Source: Lysinibacillus antri (lineage in GTDB: Bacteria; Bacillota; Bacilli; Bacillales_A; Planococcaceae). From it: a stretch of DNA of 64,000 nucleotides. The stretch is taken from contig NZ_RYYR01000003.1 in the NCBI RefSeq assembly GCF_003977595.1, positions 1-64,000 of the forward strand, read 5' to 3'. Made by a program: the position numbers and the translations under genes. Shown in pieces: positions 1 to 8,985 of the stretch. The notes under the pieces are model-generated. The model worked only from the letters and a program-made list of their open reading frames with translations. It searched no databases and was not told where the DNA came from. Each line of letters begins with the position of its first letter. The stretch's first letter is position 1.

Positions 1-929
1 TTGCGCAAAAATCCGTCTTTCGTTTTTGGTCGTGTATAAGGAAGTGCTGGTTGAATATCCTGTTCAAATAAGAATTTCGTAATAGCTGGTGTTTTATAAG
101 CAGCATCAGCCGCAACGGCAAGTGGTTTTTTCACTTTTTCTATTACCTTTTCAACAAGAGGTTGTAGCATATGACTATCGTGAACATTACCAGGTGTTAC
201 AATCGTTCCAAGTATAAATCCATAACGATCCGCAGCAGCATGAAAAGAATACGCAAACTGTTTTGTTCGTTCATCTTTCACATAGTAACCACTCTCTGGA
301 TCGGTTGTGCTTTCTTTGATTTCCTTCATTTCTTCTTTTTCAAACTTTTCTGGAGGGAACGGCTTTTTCCCATGATTCACACGGTCTTGGTTGATTTCTT
401 CTTGTAACTTCGCCTCATACGCACGCGTTTCTTTACGGACCATTTTCTTTTCGAATTTGCGTTTATTCGCACTCGCCTTCACATGAGTAGAATCAACGAA
501 AACATGGTCCGGACTCAACAAGCCTTTATCCGCAATTTCTTTGAGGATTCGATAGAAAATCTGTTCAAAGATATCTGTGTCTTGGAAACGACGGACATAG
601 TTTTTCCCGAAGGTTGAAAAGTGAGGTACTTCTGTATGGAAGCCAAATCCTAAAAACCAACGATAAGCCATATTTGTCTCAATTTCTTTGATAGTTTGAC
701 GCATCGAACGAATCCCAAATACATATTGAACAAAGGTCATTTTAATTAAAACGACCGGGTCAATACTTGGTCTACCTAATGTAGAATATAGTGGTTCTAC
801 CAGTGGATAGATGAAAGAAAAATCAATGGCCGCTTCGAGCTTTCTTACAAGATGGTTTTGTGGTACAAGTTGGTCAATCGTAATCATCTCAATTTGATTG
901 CGTTCATAATTTTGATTTTTAGTCATCAT
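1..929 (-). CDS. IS1182-like transposase, C-terminus cut by window edge
   Basis: I translated 309 uninterrupted codons from the ATG at 929 to the window edge. An AGGTG ribosome site lies 6 nt upstream of the ATG. The N-terminal part (about residues 15-115) looks like the DUF772-type domain of IS1182/IS4-like transposases. The catalytic region follows, with candidate first Asp D146 in FVDSTHVKA and second Asp D275 in AADAAYKT; the catalytic Glu would lie beyond position 1. The gene sits directly downstream of the dapA terminator, where B. subtilis carries ordinary chromosomal genes, so it is probably an insertion sequence. No frameshift or internal stop is seen, so it may be active. The family assignment rests on overall appearance only. 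Confidence 0.85.
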   Translation of the reverse strand, partial: MMTKNQNYERNQIEMITIDQLVPQNHLVRKLEAAIDFSFIYPLVEPLYSTLGRPSIDPVVLIKMTFVQYVFGIRSMRQTIKEIETNMAYRWFLGFGFHTEVPHFSTFGKNYVRRFQDTDIFEQIFYRILKEIADKGLLSPDHVFVDSTHVKASANKRKFEKKMVRKETRAYEAKLQEEINQDRVNHGKKPFPPEKFEKEEMKEIKESTTDPESGYYVKDERTKQFAYSFHAAADRYGFILGTIVTPGNVHDSHMLQPLVEKVIEKVKKPLAVAADAAYKTPAITKFLFEQDIQPALPYTRPKTKDGFLR

Positions 930-985
930 ATCTATCACCTCTAGCAGTTTTCATTTTACTTTTAGAAATTTCTTAAGTTTATTGT

Positions 986-1039
986 AAAAGAAAAAAGACT
1001 GTAGGCAAACTCGAAATTTATCGAGTTTGTCTACAGTCT
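986..1039 (-). terminator. Intrinsic terminator after dapA, near the IS boundary
   Basis: A 19-bp stem (996-1014 with 1021-1039, one G-T wobble) closes a 6-nt loop. On the minus strand it is followed by TTTTTTCTTTT, which is a classic Rho-independent terminator reading out of dapA. It could equally be part of the IS end that keeps outside transcription from entering the transposase. A second hairpin (AAGCAAACG/CGTTTGCTT, 1041-1064) overlaps the dapA stop and carries a T-tract on the plus strand. Confidence 0.8.
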
Positions 1040-1050
1040 GAAGCAAACGC

Positions 1051-1944
1051 CTAAACGTTTGCTTTTTTCATCTTCTCTTGGAATTCATTCCAAACTTGAT
1101 CAAATTTAACTTTATCTTCATCCATTAATTCCACTAATGGAAGTCTTACTTTTTCTACGTTAAAGCCAAATTTGCTCATTGCATATTTCACTGGAACTGG
1201 ATTTGGGTTTGCGAATAATTGTTGAACTAACGGTAACAATGCTTGATGAATCTGCGCAGCCTCTTGATGACGACCTTCTTCAAACGCGCGAATCATTGCT
1301 TGCATTTCGTTACCAACGACATGAGCTGCTACTGAAATAACACCACGACCACCAATTGCTAAAAGCGGTAAAGTTAAGCCGTCATCCCCACTATAAACAT
1401 ACGTATCTTCTGACACATTCGCTAAAATTTCGGTCATTTGATCTAAATTTCCACTTGCTTCTTTCACAATCCGAACATTCGGAAGTTTACTTAAAGAAAC
1501 AATTGTTTGTGGAAGTATATTAATACCTGTTCGACCAGGAATATTATAAATAATGATTGGCAGTGTCGTTGATTTGGCGATCGCTTCAAAGTGCGCGAAT
1601 ATGCCACGTTGATTTGGCTTATTATAATACGGTGCTACTAACATTACACCGTCAACACCTAAATTTTCCGCTTTTTTCGTCAATTCAATCGAAAATTCTG
1701 TTTCATTATCCCCTGTTCCTGCGATGACAGGGATACGTTTATTTACTTTTTTCACTGTAAAGTCAATTAACTTTAGTTTATCCTCTTCAGAAATCGTTGG
1801 AGATTCACCTGTTGTACCACAAACGACAATCGTATCCGTCCCATTTGCAATTAAATGTTCAATTATCCGTTCTACTGTTTCATAATCGATCCCATCTTCA
1901 TTAAATGGGGTGATCATCGCAGTAGCTATACGACCTAAATCCAT
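1051..1944 (-). CDS. dapA: 4-hydroxy-tetrahydrodipicolinate synthase
   Basis: DapA condenses aspartate semialdehyde with pyruvate, the first committed step to diaminopimelate, lysine and dipicolinate. The TIM-barrel family motifs are clear: GTTGE near residues 43-47, Tyr in YNIPGR, and the Schiff-base Lys in IVKEASGN (about residue 161). The product is 297 aa, the usual length. The ATG at 1944 is preferred because AGAGG lies 7 nt upstream; the GTG at 1950 overlaps that site. It follows asd by 11 nt and is surely cotranscribed with it. The aspartokinase gene dapG, found between asd and dapA in B. subtilis, is missing here. Confidence 0.97.
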   Translation of the reverse strand: MDLGRIATAMITPFNEDGIDYETVERIIEHLIANGTDTIVVCGTTGESPTISEEDKLKLIDFTVKKVNKRIPVIAGTGDNETEFSIELTKKAENLGVDGVMLVAPYYNKPNQRGIFAHFEAIAKSTTLPIIIYNIPGRTGINILPQTIVSLSKLPNVRIVKEASGNLDQMTEILANVSEDTYVYSGDDGLTLPLLAIGGRGVISVAAHVVGNEMQAMIRAFEEGRHQEAAQIHQALLPLVQQLFANPNPVPVKYAMSKFGFNVEKVRLPLVELMDEDKVKFDQVWNEFQEKMKKANV

Positions 1945-1955
1945 TTTCACACCTC

Positions 1956-2993
1956 TTATAGTAAGTTATCCTCTAACATCGTTTCTGCAATCTGAATAGA
2001 GTTTAATGCAGCACCTTTTAGCAAGTTATCTGACACTATCCATAAATGGAATCCTTTTTTGATTGATAGGTCTTGTCGAATACGTCCAACGTATACTGGA
2101 TCTTCCCCTTCTACAAATAGAGGCATCGGATATTCCTGTGATGTAATATCATCTTGTAAGACAATACCAGGAGCATTTTTTAACACTTCAAAAATATCTT
2201 GTAATGAAGCGTCTTGTTCTACTTCAATATAAACAGATTCAGAATGTCCCGAAACGACTGGTACACGTACACAAGTTGCAGCTACTGCTAGTTCTGGCAT
2301 GTGCATAATCTTTTTCGTTTCATTAATCATTTTCATTTCCTCGTATGTAAAGCCATTGTCCGTAAATACATCGATTTGCGGAATGACGTTACGTGCAATT
2401 GGATAATGCTTTTTGTCTGATTTTGCTGGTAAAATGTTTGCTTCTACATTTTTACCCGCTTCCCACTGTGCACTTTGCGCGCGTAATTCTTCAATCGCTG
2501 CAATACCTGAACCCGAAACCGCTTGATAAGTTGAAACAATCACTTTTGTTAAACCAAATTTTTCACGGATAGGTTGAAGGGCAGCAACCATTTGAATTGT
2601 TGAACAGTTTGGATTTGCGATAATACCATTATGTTTTGCCAAGTCTTCTCTATTTACTTCAGGCACGACTAATGGTACATCTGGATGCATACGGAAGTGA
2701 CTTGTGTTGTCAATAACAACCGCGCCACGTTTCGCTGCTTCAGGTGCTAACTTTGCAGAAACCGAACCACCTGCAGAGAATAAGGCAACATCTACACCTT
2801 CAAAGGCTTCCGGAGTTGCTTCTTCGATTGTGTAGTTTTGCCCGTTAAATTCGATTTCTTTTCCTGCTGATCTAGCTGAAGCTAAAAATTTTATATTTTT
2901 AATAGGAAAATTGCGTTTAATTAGTTGTTCTTTCATTTTGCTTCCAACTGCACCTGTTGCTCCAACAATTGCAACTGTTAATTGTTTAGACAT
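1956..2993 (-). CDS. asd: Aspartate-semialdehyde dehydrogenase
   Basis: Asd reduces aspartyl phosphate to aspartate semialdehyde with NADPH, feeding lysine, diaminopimelate, dipicolinate, threonine and methionine synthesis. The N-terminal Rossmann motif GATGAVG is at residues 11-17, the catalytic Cys is C130 in ANPNCST, and the active-site His is H250 in VVSGHSES. The product is 345 aa, normal for the family. The ATG at 2993 is preceded by a GAGGAGAG ribosome site. An 82-nt gap separates it from dpaB and holds a candidate vegetative promoter, so asd-dapA could be expressed outside sporulation while also receiving readthrough from the dpa genes. Confidence 0.97.
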   Translation of the reverse strand: MSKQLTVAIVGATGAVGSKMKEQLIKRNFPIKNIKFLASARSAGKEIEFNGQNYTIEEATPEAFEGVDVALFSAGGSVSAKLAPEAAKRGAVVIDNTSHFRMHPDVPLVVPEVNREDLAKHNGIIANPNCSTIQMVAALQPIREKFGLTKVIVSTYQAVSGSGIAAIEELRAQSAQWEAGKNVEANILPAKSDKKHYPIARNVIPQIDVFTDNGFTYEEMKMINETKKIMHMPELAVAATCVRVPVVSGHSESVYIEVEQDASLQDIFEVLKNAPGIVLQDDITSQEYPMPLFVEGEDPVYVGRIRQDLSIKKGFHLWIVSDNLLKGAALNSIQIAETMLEDNLL

Positions 2994-3035
2994 TTCTCAT
3001 CTCTCCTCAAAAACTAGTAACATATAATGTTGAAA

Positions 3036-3044
3036 ATTGTATCA
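3036..3044 (-). promoter_or_regulatory. Candidate extended -10 promoter for asd-dapA
   Basis: The minus strand reads TGATACAAT, a TGn extension joined to a good -10 hexamer, about 43 nt upstream of the asd start. No convincing -35 element is visible. It would supply asd and dapA in growing cells independently of the sporulation promoter upstream of ymxH. The call rests on consensus matching in AT-rich DNA only. Confidence 0.4.
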
Positions 3045-3075
3045 TAAAAATATCAATTTGTGTTGGAAAATTCGA

Positions 3076-3666
3076 TTATTTCAAATATTGTATAAATAAT
3101 GGTTGTAATTGTTTCTTATGCTCAATGGCATGAGCGACTGTATCGACCATTTTTGTAAAGTCAGAAATAAGGGAGTTAGGTTTATTATAAGGGTCATCTT
3201 GGCCAAATGGGATAAAATAAATATTCTTAGAATTTAATAGTTTCATAATATTAACTCCATTTAGGCCTAAAGCATCATTTGTCGAAATTCCCAATACAAC
3301 GGGTGAACCATTCCGAAGAGTTGCTTTTGCTGCCATTAATACCGGACTATCTGTCGACGCATTGGCAAACTTACTAATGGAATTACCAGTCATTGGGGCA
3401 ATCACCATACAATCGAGTGGGTTTTTTGGTCCAAAAGGCTCTGCCTCTACTATGGATGAAACCACCTTTTCACCAGATAATGCTTCTATTTTTTGTATCC
3501 ATTCTTCTCCAGTTCCAAACCGAGTTGCAGCCGTTAATACTGAATGGGTAATAATAGGAACTACAGTAGCACCTGCATTGCGGAAGTTCATAATTTTTGG
3601 AATGACATCTTCATATGTGCAATGGGATGCCGTAATACCTAGTCCTATTCTTTTTCCTTCTAACAA
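3076..3666 (-). CDS. dpaB: Dipicolinate synthase subunit B (flavoprotein)
   Basis: With DpaA, this subunit makes dipicolinic acid from the DapA product in the mother cell during spore formation. It is a 196-aa flavoprotein-fold protein with the family pattern APMTGNSISKFAN followed by TDSPVLMAAKAT and GISTNDALGLNG. The start is a TTG at 3666 supported by GGAGGAG 6 nt upstream; it overlaps the dpaA reading frame by 7 nt, indicating translational coupling. Length is close to the roughly 200 aa of the B. subtilis protein. Confidence 0.95.
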   Translation of the reverse strand: MLEGKRIGLGITASHCTYEDVIPKIMNFRNAGATVVPIITHSVLTAATRFGTGEEWIQKIEALSGEKVVSSIVEAEPFGPKNPLDCMVIAPMTGNSISKFANASTDSPVLMAAKATLRNGSPVVLGISTNDALGLNGVNIMKLLNSKNIYFIPFGQDDPYNKPNSLISDFTKMVDTVAHAIEHKKQLQPLFIQYLK

Positions 3667-4442
3667 GAATTTCTCCTCCTTAACTGTCCAACAATTGATT
3701 CATATAGTACATTCCCTGCATCTTCAGGGAAAAATTTTCCTGGTAGCGCCGGTAAAAATTCATAATTATTTCTATGAACACCATCTTGTAAACACCCTGG
3801 ATAGGAGGCTAAATCATAGATTGGCATTGAAATTTTCTTATTAAATTGTTCATCTAACCATTTCGCGGGTATTGTATTGATGAAAAAATCCCCTTCAATA
3901 TCCCCTACATCTTTTAGGTCTATTGCTTCGTATCGAAAGGCTTTTGCCTCGTTAAGTTGTACATTTGAACGCACAGCGATGCTAACCTCTGCACCGATAT
4001 TTCTTAATATATTAGCTGTCATTTTTGCTACACGACCAAAGCCTGTGATAATAAATTTCTTACCTTGAATCGCTCTTTTTGTATTGTAAAATGTGGAAAC
4101 AAACGCTTCTGCTGTTAATACAGCGTTATACCAAATAAACGATTCATCCTCCAAGTAAAAATGGAGCTCATTGTCATTCAAAATTTTTTCCCATGAATCA
4201 TTTAACTTTCCAGAAAATATAATTGCATCGGAAAGCCCTAAGACATTTTGGACTTTTATTTCTAAAGGGTGGATTGGTAACACAACAAAATGAGGATGAA
4301 ATGCTAAAACAGTTTTGTTTAGTTCTTCATCCCATTCATTTACATTTTTATAATAGACTGTTCTCTTTCCATCGCTTAATCGCTTTGCTAACACTTTCAT
4401 TCTTGCATCGGTTCCAACTACTAACCATTTCTCATCATTCAT
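3660..4442 (-). CDS. dpaA: Dipicolinate synthase subunit A, compact form
   Basis: This is the NAD(P)-type Rossmann subunit of dipicolinate synthase. The dinucleotide motif GFGRV is at residues 134-138, and the C-terminal pattern INTIPAKW...DLASYPG...ALPGKFFPEDAG matches the family. It has 260 aa against nearly 300 in B. subtilis (from memory), with shortening spread over the N-terminal half and the tail. Its ATG overlaps the ymxH stop as ATGA. No Shine-Dalgarno is evident, so translation is probably coupled to ymxH. Expression is expected from the sigma-K-type promoter upstream of ymxH. Confidence 0.9.
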   Translation of the reverse strand: MNDEKWLVVGTDARMKVLAKRLSDGKRTVYYKNVNEWDEELNKTVLAFHPHFVVLPIHPLEIKVQNVLGLSDAIIFSGKLNDSWEKILNDNELHFYLEDESFIWYNAVLTAEAFVSTFYNTKRAIQGKKFIITGFGRVAKMTANILRNIGAEVSIAVRSNVQLNEAKAFRYEAIDLKDVGDIEGDFFINTIPAKWLDEQFNKKISMPIYDLASYPGCLQDGVHRNNYEFLPALPGKFFPEDAGNVLYESIVGQLRRRNSC

Positions 4443-4708
4443 GAATCAAACTGCCGTCTTTTATGTGATGTTTTGCGGAACAAAATTCGATCTTCACCAA
4501 TTAGATGAATCTCTTCCCACGGTATAAACAATGGTGCAGTGGATTTCTTTTTTTGGAATGGTAATTTACCTGATTGATCGTTTAATTCAAATCCATAAAT
4601 TTTTCCCGTTTTTGGATCAAACAAGCATTCTGTATCAGATAAATAGCCGTACCTTACACCATGTTCCATCTCAATAAGTTCTTTTTCTGCAAGCTCCGAT
4701 AGCAGCAT
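4439..4708 (-). CDS. ymxH: YlmC/YmxH-family PRC-barrel protein
   Basis: This 89-aa protein belongs to the YlmC/YmxH family of small PRC-barrel proteins (pattern LSELAEKELIEMEHG near the N-terminus, then PKTGKIYGFEL). The function is not established; a sporulation role is inferred from the operon. The ATG at 4708 has GGAGGAGGG 5 nt upstream, which decides against a longer reading from 4747. It occupies the conserved slot between mlpA and dpaA and overlaps dpaA by 4 nt. A near-perfect sigma-K promoter lies 28 nt upstream. Confidence 0.88.
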   Translation of the reverse strand: MLLSELAEKELIEMEHGVRYGYLSDTECLFDPKTGKIYGFELNDQSGKLPFQKKKSTAPLFIPWEEIHLIGEDRILFRKTSHKRRQFDS

Positions 4709-4735
4709 TTTTTCCCTCCTCCATGAGCTTATTGA

Positions 4736-4763
4736 TACTATATGCAAAGTCAGAATTGAAGGT
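4736..4763 (-). promoter_or_regulatory. Sigma-K-type promoter for ymxH-dpaA-dpaB
   Basis: The minus strand reads AC, 17 nt, then CATATAGTA. This matches the mother-cell sigma-K consensus AC-N17-CATANNNTA at all defined positions. It lies 28-55 nt upstream of the ymxH ATG. The B. subtilis dipicolinate synthase operon is known to be sigma-K dependent, so the location makes biological sense. Confidence 0.7.
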
Positions 4764-4871
4764 GCTTTTTCTGTTTAAGTTTCGTACCATTCTAATAACT
4801 AATAATCGAGTCGATACTACTATTACTATTCAATTCGGTAGCGATTTATTTTGGAACTTGCTTAAAACAAT

Positions 4872-4907
4872 AAAAAATAGGTGCTCCCCATTTCTGGGAA
4901 ACACCTG
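4872..4907 (-). terminator. Intrinsic terminator of mlpA
   Basis: The hairpin (arms AGGTG...CACCT with inner CCC/GGG pairs, 4879-4906) begins right after the mlpA stop codon. On the minus strand it is followed by ATTTTTTA. It separates the infB-to-mlpA transcription unit from the sporulation genes that follow. Confidence 0.8.
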
Positions 4908-6134
4908 TTATTTTACACCTTGACCAATGATTGAAATGGCTGGTTCTGCGCTTAATATGTAATCAATCATCTCATCTACTTTTTTCATCGATACTGCATC
5001 AATATCCGCGATGGTTTCGTCAATGGATTTATGTCGCTTCGCATTTAGTTCGTTTCGACCATTTCGACTCATCCGTGAATTTGTACTTTCAAGACCTAAA
5101 ACGAAACTGCCTTTAAGCTGCTCTTTCGCATTCGACAGTTCTGTTTCTGTAATTCCTTGCGTTTGGATTTTACTTAAAGAATCGTCAATTGTTTTTTGTA
5201 ATAATGCTAATTGCTGGTTATTGGTACTTCCATAAATCGTAAACGCACCAATATCTTGATAACATGATTGATACGAAAAAATCGAATAAGCTAGTCCACG
5301 TTCTTCCCTAACTTCTTGGAAAAGTCTTGATGACATATTTCCGCCGATAATATTGTTAAGGGCAATAAAACTATATAAATTCGGGTCTTTTGTACCTACT
5401 GCAGGGTAGGAAATTGCAATGTGCGATTGCTCAACATCTCGTTCTTTTACAATTCTCCCTGAACTAAGTGTTGGATACGTAAGAACCGTTTCCATTACTT
5501 TAGGAGAACGTTCTAGCTTCGAGAAAAGCTTTTCGATATGTTGCAATAACTCTTTTGTAATGTTTCCTGCTACAGATATTACAATATTTTCAGGATAATA
5601 ATGCTTTTCCATATAGTGTTCAATTGTTTCTTTATTAAAAGTGGATAATGTTTGACTTGTGCCCAAAATTGGAAGACCTAATGCATCATTTGGGTACATG
5701 ACACGCCATAACGCTTCATGCACATCATCATCTGGTGCATCTTCACTCATTAATATTTCTTCTAACACCACTTGTCGTTCTTTTTCAAGCTCTTGTTTTG
5801 CAAATGTCGAGTTAAAAAACATATCCGCTAAAATGGAAATTGCTAGTTCACCATGATGATCTAAAACTTTTGCATAATAGCATGTATTTTCCTTCGATGT
5901 AAATGCATTGATTTCTCCACCGATACGGTCGAATTCTTCTGCAATTTGTCTTGCGGTTTTTGTCGTCGTCCCTTTAAAGAGCATATGCTCAATAAAATGC
6001 GTAATTCCATTTTCTTCTGGCAATTCAAATCGTGACCCAGCACCTACCCAAACGCCGACTGAAATAGATCGAACATGGGGGATATGCTCTGAAACGATTC
6101 GAACACCATTTTGACACGTATAAATTTTAACCAA
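4908..6134 (-). CDS. mlpA: M16-family zinc protease (MlpA/YmxG)
   Basis: This 408-aa single-chain M16 (pitrilysin-type) peptidase resembles mitochondrial processing peptidase beta subunits. The inverted zinc motif HFIEH is at residues 46-50, with a downstream acidic stretch ERQVVLEEI that should supply the third zinc ligand. The TTG at 6134 is used because GAGG lies 6 nt upstream; the nearby ATG is followed by a stop after three codons. Position after rpsO-pnp is conserved in Bacillus, though the ylxY deacetylase gene that lies between pnp and mlpA in B. subtilis is missing. The gene ends in its own terminator. Confidence 0.93.
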   Translation of the reverse strand: MVKIYTCQNGVRIVSEHIPHVRSISVGVWVGAGSRFELPEENGITHFIEHMLFKGTTTKTARQIAEEFDRIGGEINAFTSKENTCYYAKVLDHHGELAISILADMFFNSTFAKQELEKERQVVLEEILMSEDAPDDDVHEALWRVMYPNDALGLPILGTSQTLSTFNKETIEHYMEKHYYPENIVISVAGNITKELLQHIEKLFSKLERSPKVMETVLTYPTLSSGRIVKERDVEQSHIAISYPAVGTKDPNLYSFIALNNIIGGNMSSRLFQEVREERGLAYSIFSYQSCYQDIGAFTIYGSTNNQQLALLQKTIDDSLSKIQTQGITETELSNAKEQLKGSFVLGLESTNSRMSRNGRNELNAKRHKSIDETIADIDAVSMKKVDEMIDYILSAEPAISIIGQGVK

Positions 6135-6242
6135 TCATATCCTCACCTATCAAATTAAAATCTTGTATTAAGTAATCATATGCTAAACATTAACAATAAT
6201 TCAACTTTGGAACAATCCTTAACGAATTTTTTCGACTAAAAG

Positions 6243-6281
6243 ATAAAAACAGGAGTGAGTTAAAAATCTCGCTCCTGTTTT
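6243..6281 (-). terminator. Intrinsic terminator of pnp
   Basis: A long stem (AAAACAGGAGnGAG pairing with CTCnCTCCTGTTTT) lies 15 nt after the pnp stop. It is rich in A-U closing pairs, so the T-tract is part of the right arm on the minus strand. A-rich and T-rich flanks on both sides make it potentially bidirectional. Confidence 0.75.
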
Positions 6282-6296
6282 ACATTACATATAAGA

Positions 6297-8408
6297 TTAT
6301 TGTTGTTCTGCTCGTTCTTTTTCTTCTTTAATAACGACTTTACGTGATAGATTTACTCGGCCTTGGTTATCAATTTCAATGACCTTCACCATTAATTGAT
6401 CGCCAATTTTTAATACATCTTCCACTTTGTTTGTACGTTCTTCTTGGATTTCAGAAATGTGTAATAAACCATCTTTACCTTGGAAGATTTCACAGAATGC
6501 ACCGAATTTTTCGATACGTTTTACTGTTGCCAAGTAATACTCGCCAACTTTCGCTTCACGTACGATGGATTCAATGATTTCTTTCGCACGAATATTCATT
6601 TCTTGGTTTGCAGAAGAAATATAAATTGTACCATCTTGTTCTGTATCAATTTTTACGCCAGTTTCTTCAATAATTTTGTTAATCGTTTTACCACCTGATC
6701 CGATCACATCACGGATTTTGTCTGGGTTAATACGAATCACTTCAATTTTTGGTGCATATTTTGATAGTTGTTCACGTGGTTGGTCTAACGTTGCTAACAT
6801 TGATTCTAAAATAACCATACGACCAATTTTCGCTTGTTGTAATGCTTCTTCTAAAATTTCGCGTGATAAACCATCAATTTTAATATCCATTTGAAGTGCC
6901 GTTACACCTTTTGCCGTACCAGCTACTTTAAAGTCCATATCCCCAAGGTGGTCTTCCATACCTTGAATATCCGTTAATACAGAATAATGTTCGCCTTTTT
7001 TCACAAGTCCCATCGCAATCCCAGCAACAGGTGCTTTAATCGGTACACCAGCATCCATCATGGCAAGCGTTGATGCACAGATTGACGCTTGTGAAGTAGA
7101 ACCGTTTGATTCTAATACTTCTGATACACAACGAATTGCATATGGGAAGTCTTTCTCATCTGGAATAACAGCAAGTAATGCACGTTCTCCTAAAGCACCA
7201 TGCCCAATTTCACGACGACCTGGTCCGCGCATTGGTCCTGTTTCCCCAACCGAGAATTGCGGGAAGTTATAATGGTGCATAAAGCGTTTTGACTCTTCAA
7301 GACCTAGCCCGTCAATAATTTGAACATCACCAAGTGGTCCTAATGTACAAATTGAAAGAGCTTGAGTTTGTCCACGCGTAAATAAACCAGAGCCATGCGC
7401 ACGTTGTAATAACCCAACTTCTGAAGAAAGAGGACGAATTTCGTCAACTTTACGTCCATCTGGGCGAATTTTTTCTTCTGTAATTAGACGGCGAACTTCA
7501 TCTTTCACCATTTTATCTAAAATTGTTTTCACTTGTTTTAACGTATCTTCATCTACTTCTTGCTCTTCAAAAGATAACATAACGCGTTCTTTTACTGCTG
7601 AAATCGCATCTTCTCTTGCATGCTTTTCAACTGTTTGAATCGCCGCATTCATATCTTCTTCACACATTGCTTTAATTTTTGAAGTCAGTTCTGCGTCCAG
7701 CTCAAATAACTGTACTTCGATTTTTTCTTTCGCGACTTCTGCAACAATTTGTTCTTGGAAGGCAATTAATTTTTTAATTTCTTCATGACCAAACATAATT
7801 GCTTCAAGCATAATTTCTTCTGGTACTTCTAGAGCACCTGCTTCTACCATGTTAATTGCATCTTTATTCCCTGCAACCGTTAAGTGGATTGTACTTTTTT
7901 CAGCTTGTTCCACATTTGGATTGACGATGAATTCACCATCAATATACCCTACATGAACACCAGCAATTGGTCCGTTAAATGGAATGTCTGAGATGGATAA
8001 TGCTAAAGAAGAACCAAACATAGCAGCCATATCAGTCGGACAATCCGGATCAGAAGACATGACTATCGAAATAACTTGTACTTCGTTACGGAAGCCGTCT
8101 GGGAAACTTGGTCGGATTGGACGGTCAATTAAACGAGAAACTAAAATTGCATGCTCAGATGGACGACCTTCACGTTTAATAAAGCCTCCTGGAATTTTCC
8201 CTGCAGCATATAGACGTTCTTCATAGTTTACTGTTAATGGGAAGAAATCTAAAGGCTTTGGTGTTTTTGACATTGTTGCAGTTGCTAGTACTGCGGATTC
8301 ACCATAGCGTACTAATGCTGCCCCATTTGCTTGTTTAGCTAGCTGTCCAACTTCTACTACTAACGGACGGCCTGCCCATTCATATGAAAAGATTTTTTTT
8401 TCGGTCAT
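6297..8408 (-). CDS. pnp: Polyribonucleotide nucleotidyltransferase (PNPase)
   Basis: PNPase is a phosphorolytic 3'-5' exoribonuclease and degradosome component. At 703 aa it shows the full family layout: two RNase PH-like domains (second one starting near [18 protein letters not shown]), a KH domain ([20 protein letters not shown]) and a C-terminal S1 domain ([17 protein letters not shown]). The ATG at 8408 is chosen over the upstream in-frame codon at 8447 because AAAGGGG sits at suitable spacing and the next residues ([14 protein letters not shown]) match the family start. It is downstream of rpsO but has a terminator and a candidate promoter between. Confidence 0.98.
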   Translation of the reverse strand: MTEKKIFSYEWAGRPLVVEVGQLAKQANGAALVRYGESAVLATATMSKTPKPLDFFPLTVNYEERLYAAGKIPGGFIKREGRPSEHAILVSRLIDRPIRPSFPDGFRNEVQVISIVMSSDPDCPTDMAAMFGSSLALSISDIPFNGPIAGVHVGYIDGEFIVNPNVEQAEKSTIHLTVAGNKDAINMVEAGALEVPEEIMLEAIMFGHEEIKKLIAFQEQIVAEVAKEKIEVQLFELDAELTSKIKAMCEEDMNAAIQTVEKHAREDAISAVKERVMLSFEEQEVDEDTLKQVKTILDKMVKDEVRRLITEEKIRPDGRKVDEIRPLSSEVGLLQRAHGSGLFTRGQTQALSICTLGPLGDVQIIDGLGLEESKRFMHHYNFPQFSVGETGPMRGPGRREIGHGALGERALLAVIPDEKDFPYAIRCVSEVLESNGSTSQASICASTLAMMDAGVPIKAPVAGIAMGLVKKGEHYSVLTDIQGMEDHLGDMDFKVAGTAKGVTALQMDIKIDGLSREILEEALQQAKIGRMVILESMLATLDQPREQLSKYAPKIEVIRINPDKIRDVIGSGGKTINKIIEETGVKIDTEQDGTIYISSANQEMNIRAKEIIESIVREAKVGEYYLATVKRIEKFGAFCEIFQGKDGLLHISEIQEERTNKVEDVLKIGDQLMVKVIEIDNQGRVNLSRKVVIKEEKERAEQQ

Positions 8409-8445
8409 TAAATGAACCCCTTTCTCATTGAAACACAGAACTAAC

Positions 8446-8473
8446 AATATATATTCACTAGTTAGTGTATCAA
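8446..8473 (-). promoter_or_regulatory. Candidate sigma-A promoter of pnp
   Basis: On the minus strand a -35 of TTGATA, a 16-nt spacer and a -10 of TATATT lie about 40 nt upstream of the pnp ATG. Both hexamers match consensus at five of six positions. With the rpsO terminator upstream, this would allow separate expression of pnp. Confidence 0.55.
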
Positions 8474-8677
8474 AAAAGCAATTTCTATGCTAAATGTTTT
8501 CACTATAATTATGGCTATTTCGTATATTTTTTACAAATTATTTAGGAGAATACTTATTTTTGTCTTAAAACATAAATTTTTTTGTTAAAACACTACTGTT
8601 AACTTGTCCAAATTTACGCAAATACACACATGTTAGTCCAAATTTGCTACATTTGGCCAATCAAATTTTGCATAAAT

Positions 8678-8703
8678 AAAAAGCGGGAACATTCCCGCTT
8701 TTT
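8678..8703 (-). terminator. Intrinsic terminator of rpsO
   Basis: A compact hairpin AAAAAGCGGG...CCCGCTTTTT with a short loop, starting 13 nt beyond the rpsO stop. It carries T-tracts on both strands, a textbook Rho-independent terminator. Confidence 0.9.
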
Positions 8704-8715
8704 AGTAAGCTGTGA

Positions 8716-8985
8716 TTAACGACGTAATCCAAGACGTTGGATTAGTTCACGGTAACGTTGTACGTCATTTTCACGAAGATATTTTAATAAGTGACGACGA
8801 CGACCAACTTTTTTAAGAAGACCACGTTGAGAGTGGAAGTCTTTTTTATGAGTGCCTAAGTGATCGTTTAAAGCATTGATTTCTGCAGTTAATACTGCGA
8901 TTTGTACTTCTGGAGAACCAGTGTCCCCTTCGTGAGTGCGGTACTCAGCGATAATTTCGTTTTTACGTTCTTTTGTAATTGCCAT
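8716..8985 (-). CDS. rpsO: 30S ribosomal protein S15
   Basis: S15 binds 16S rRNA helices early in 30S assembly. The 89-aa protein is the exact family length, with characteristic [17 protein letters not shown] and the C-terminal [10 protein letters not shown] helix region. A strong AGGAGG site precedes the ATG. The gene lies between ribF and pnp as in other Bacillales, and has a candidate promoter and a structured 90-nt leader of its own that may carry autoregulation by S15. Confidence 0.98.
   Translation of the reverse strand: MAITKERKNEIIAEYRTHEGDTGSPEVQIAVLTAEINALNDHLGTHKKDFHSQRGLLKKVGRRRHLLKYLRENDVQRYRELIQRLGLRR

Larger units (their letters stand above)
8409..8715. other. rpsO-pnp intergenic region (307 nt)
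   Basis: This region holds the rpsO terminator (8678-8703) and a candidate pnp promoter (8446-8473). Between them is AT-rich DNA in which GTCCAAATTT occurs twice (near 8608 and 8636). No open reading frame worth reporting was seen. Confidence 0.7.

Noticed and set aside
3362-3844. Plus-strand frame of 160 codons opposite dpaB/dpaA
   Set aside because: It lies wholly antisense to two well-supported conserved genes and resembles no known protein; the same applies to other plus-strand frames such as 5011-5235, 16902-17294 and 40434-40799.
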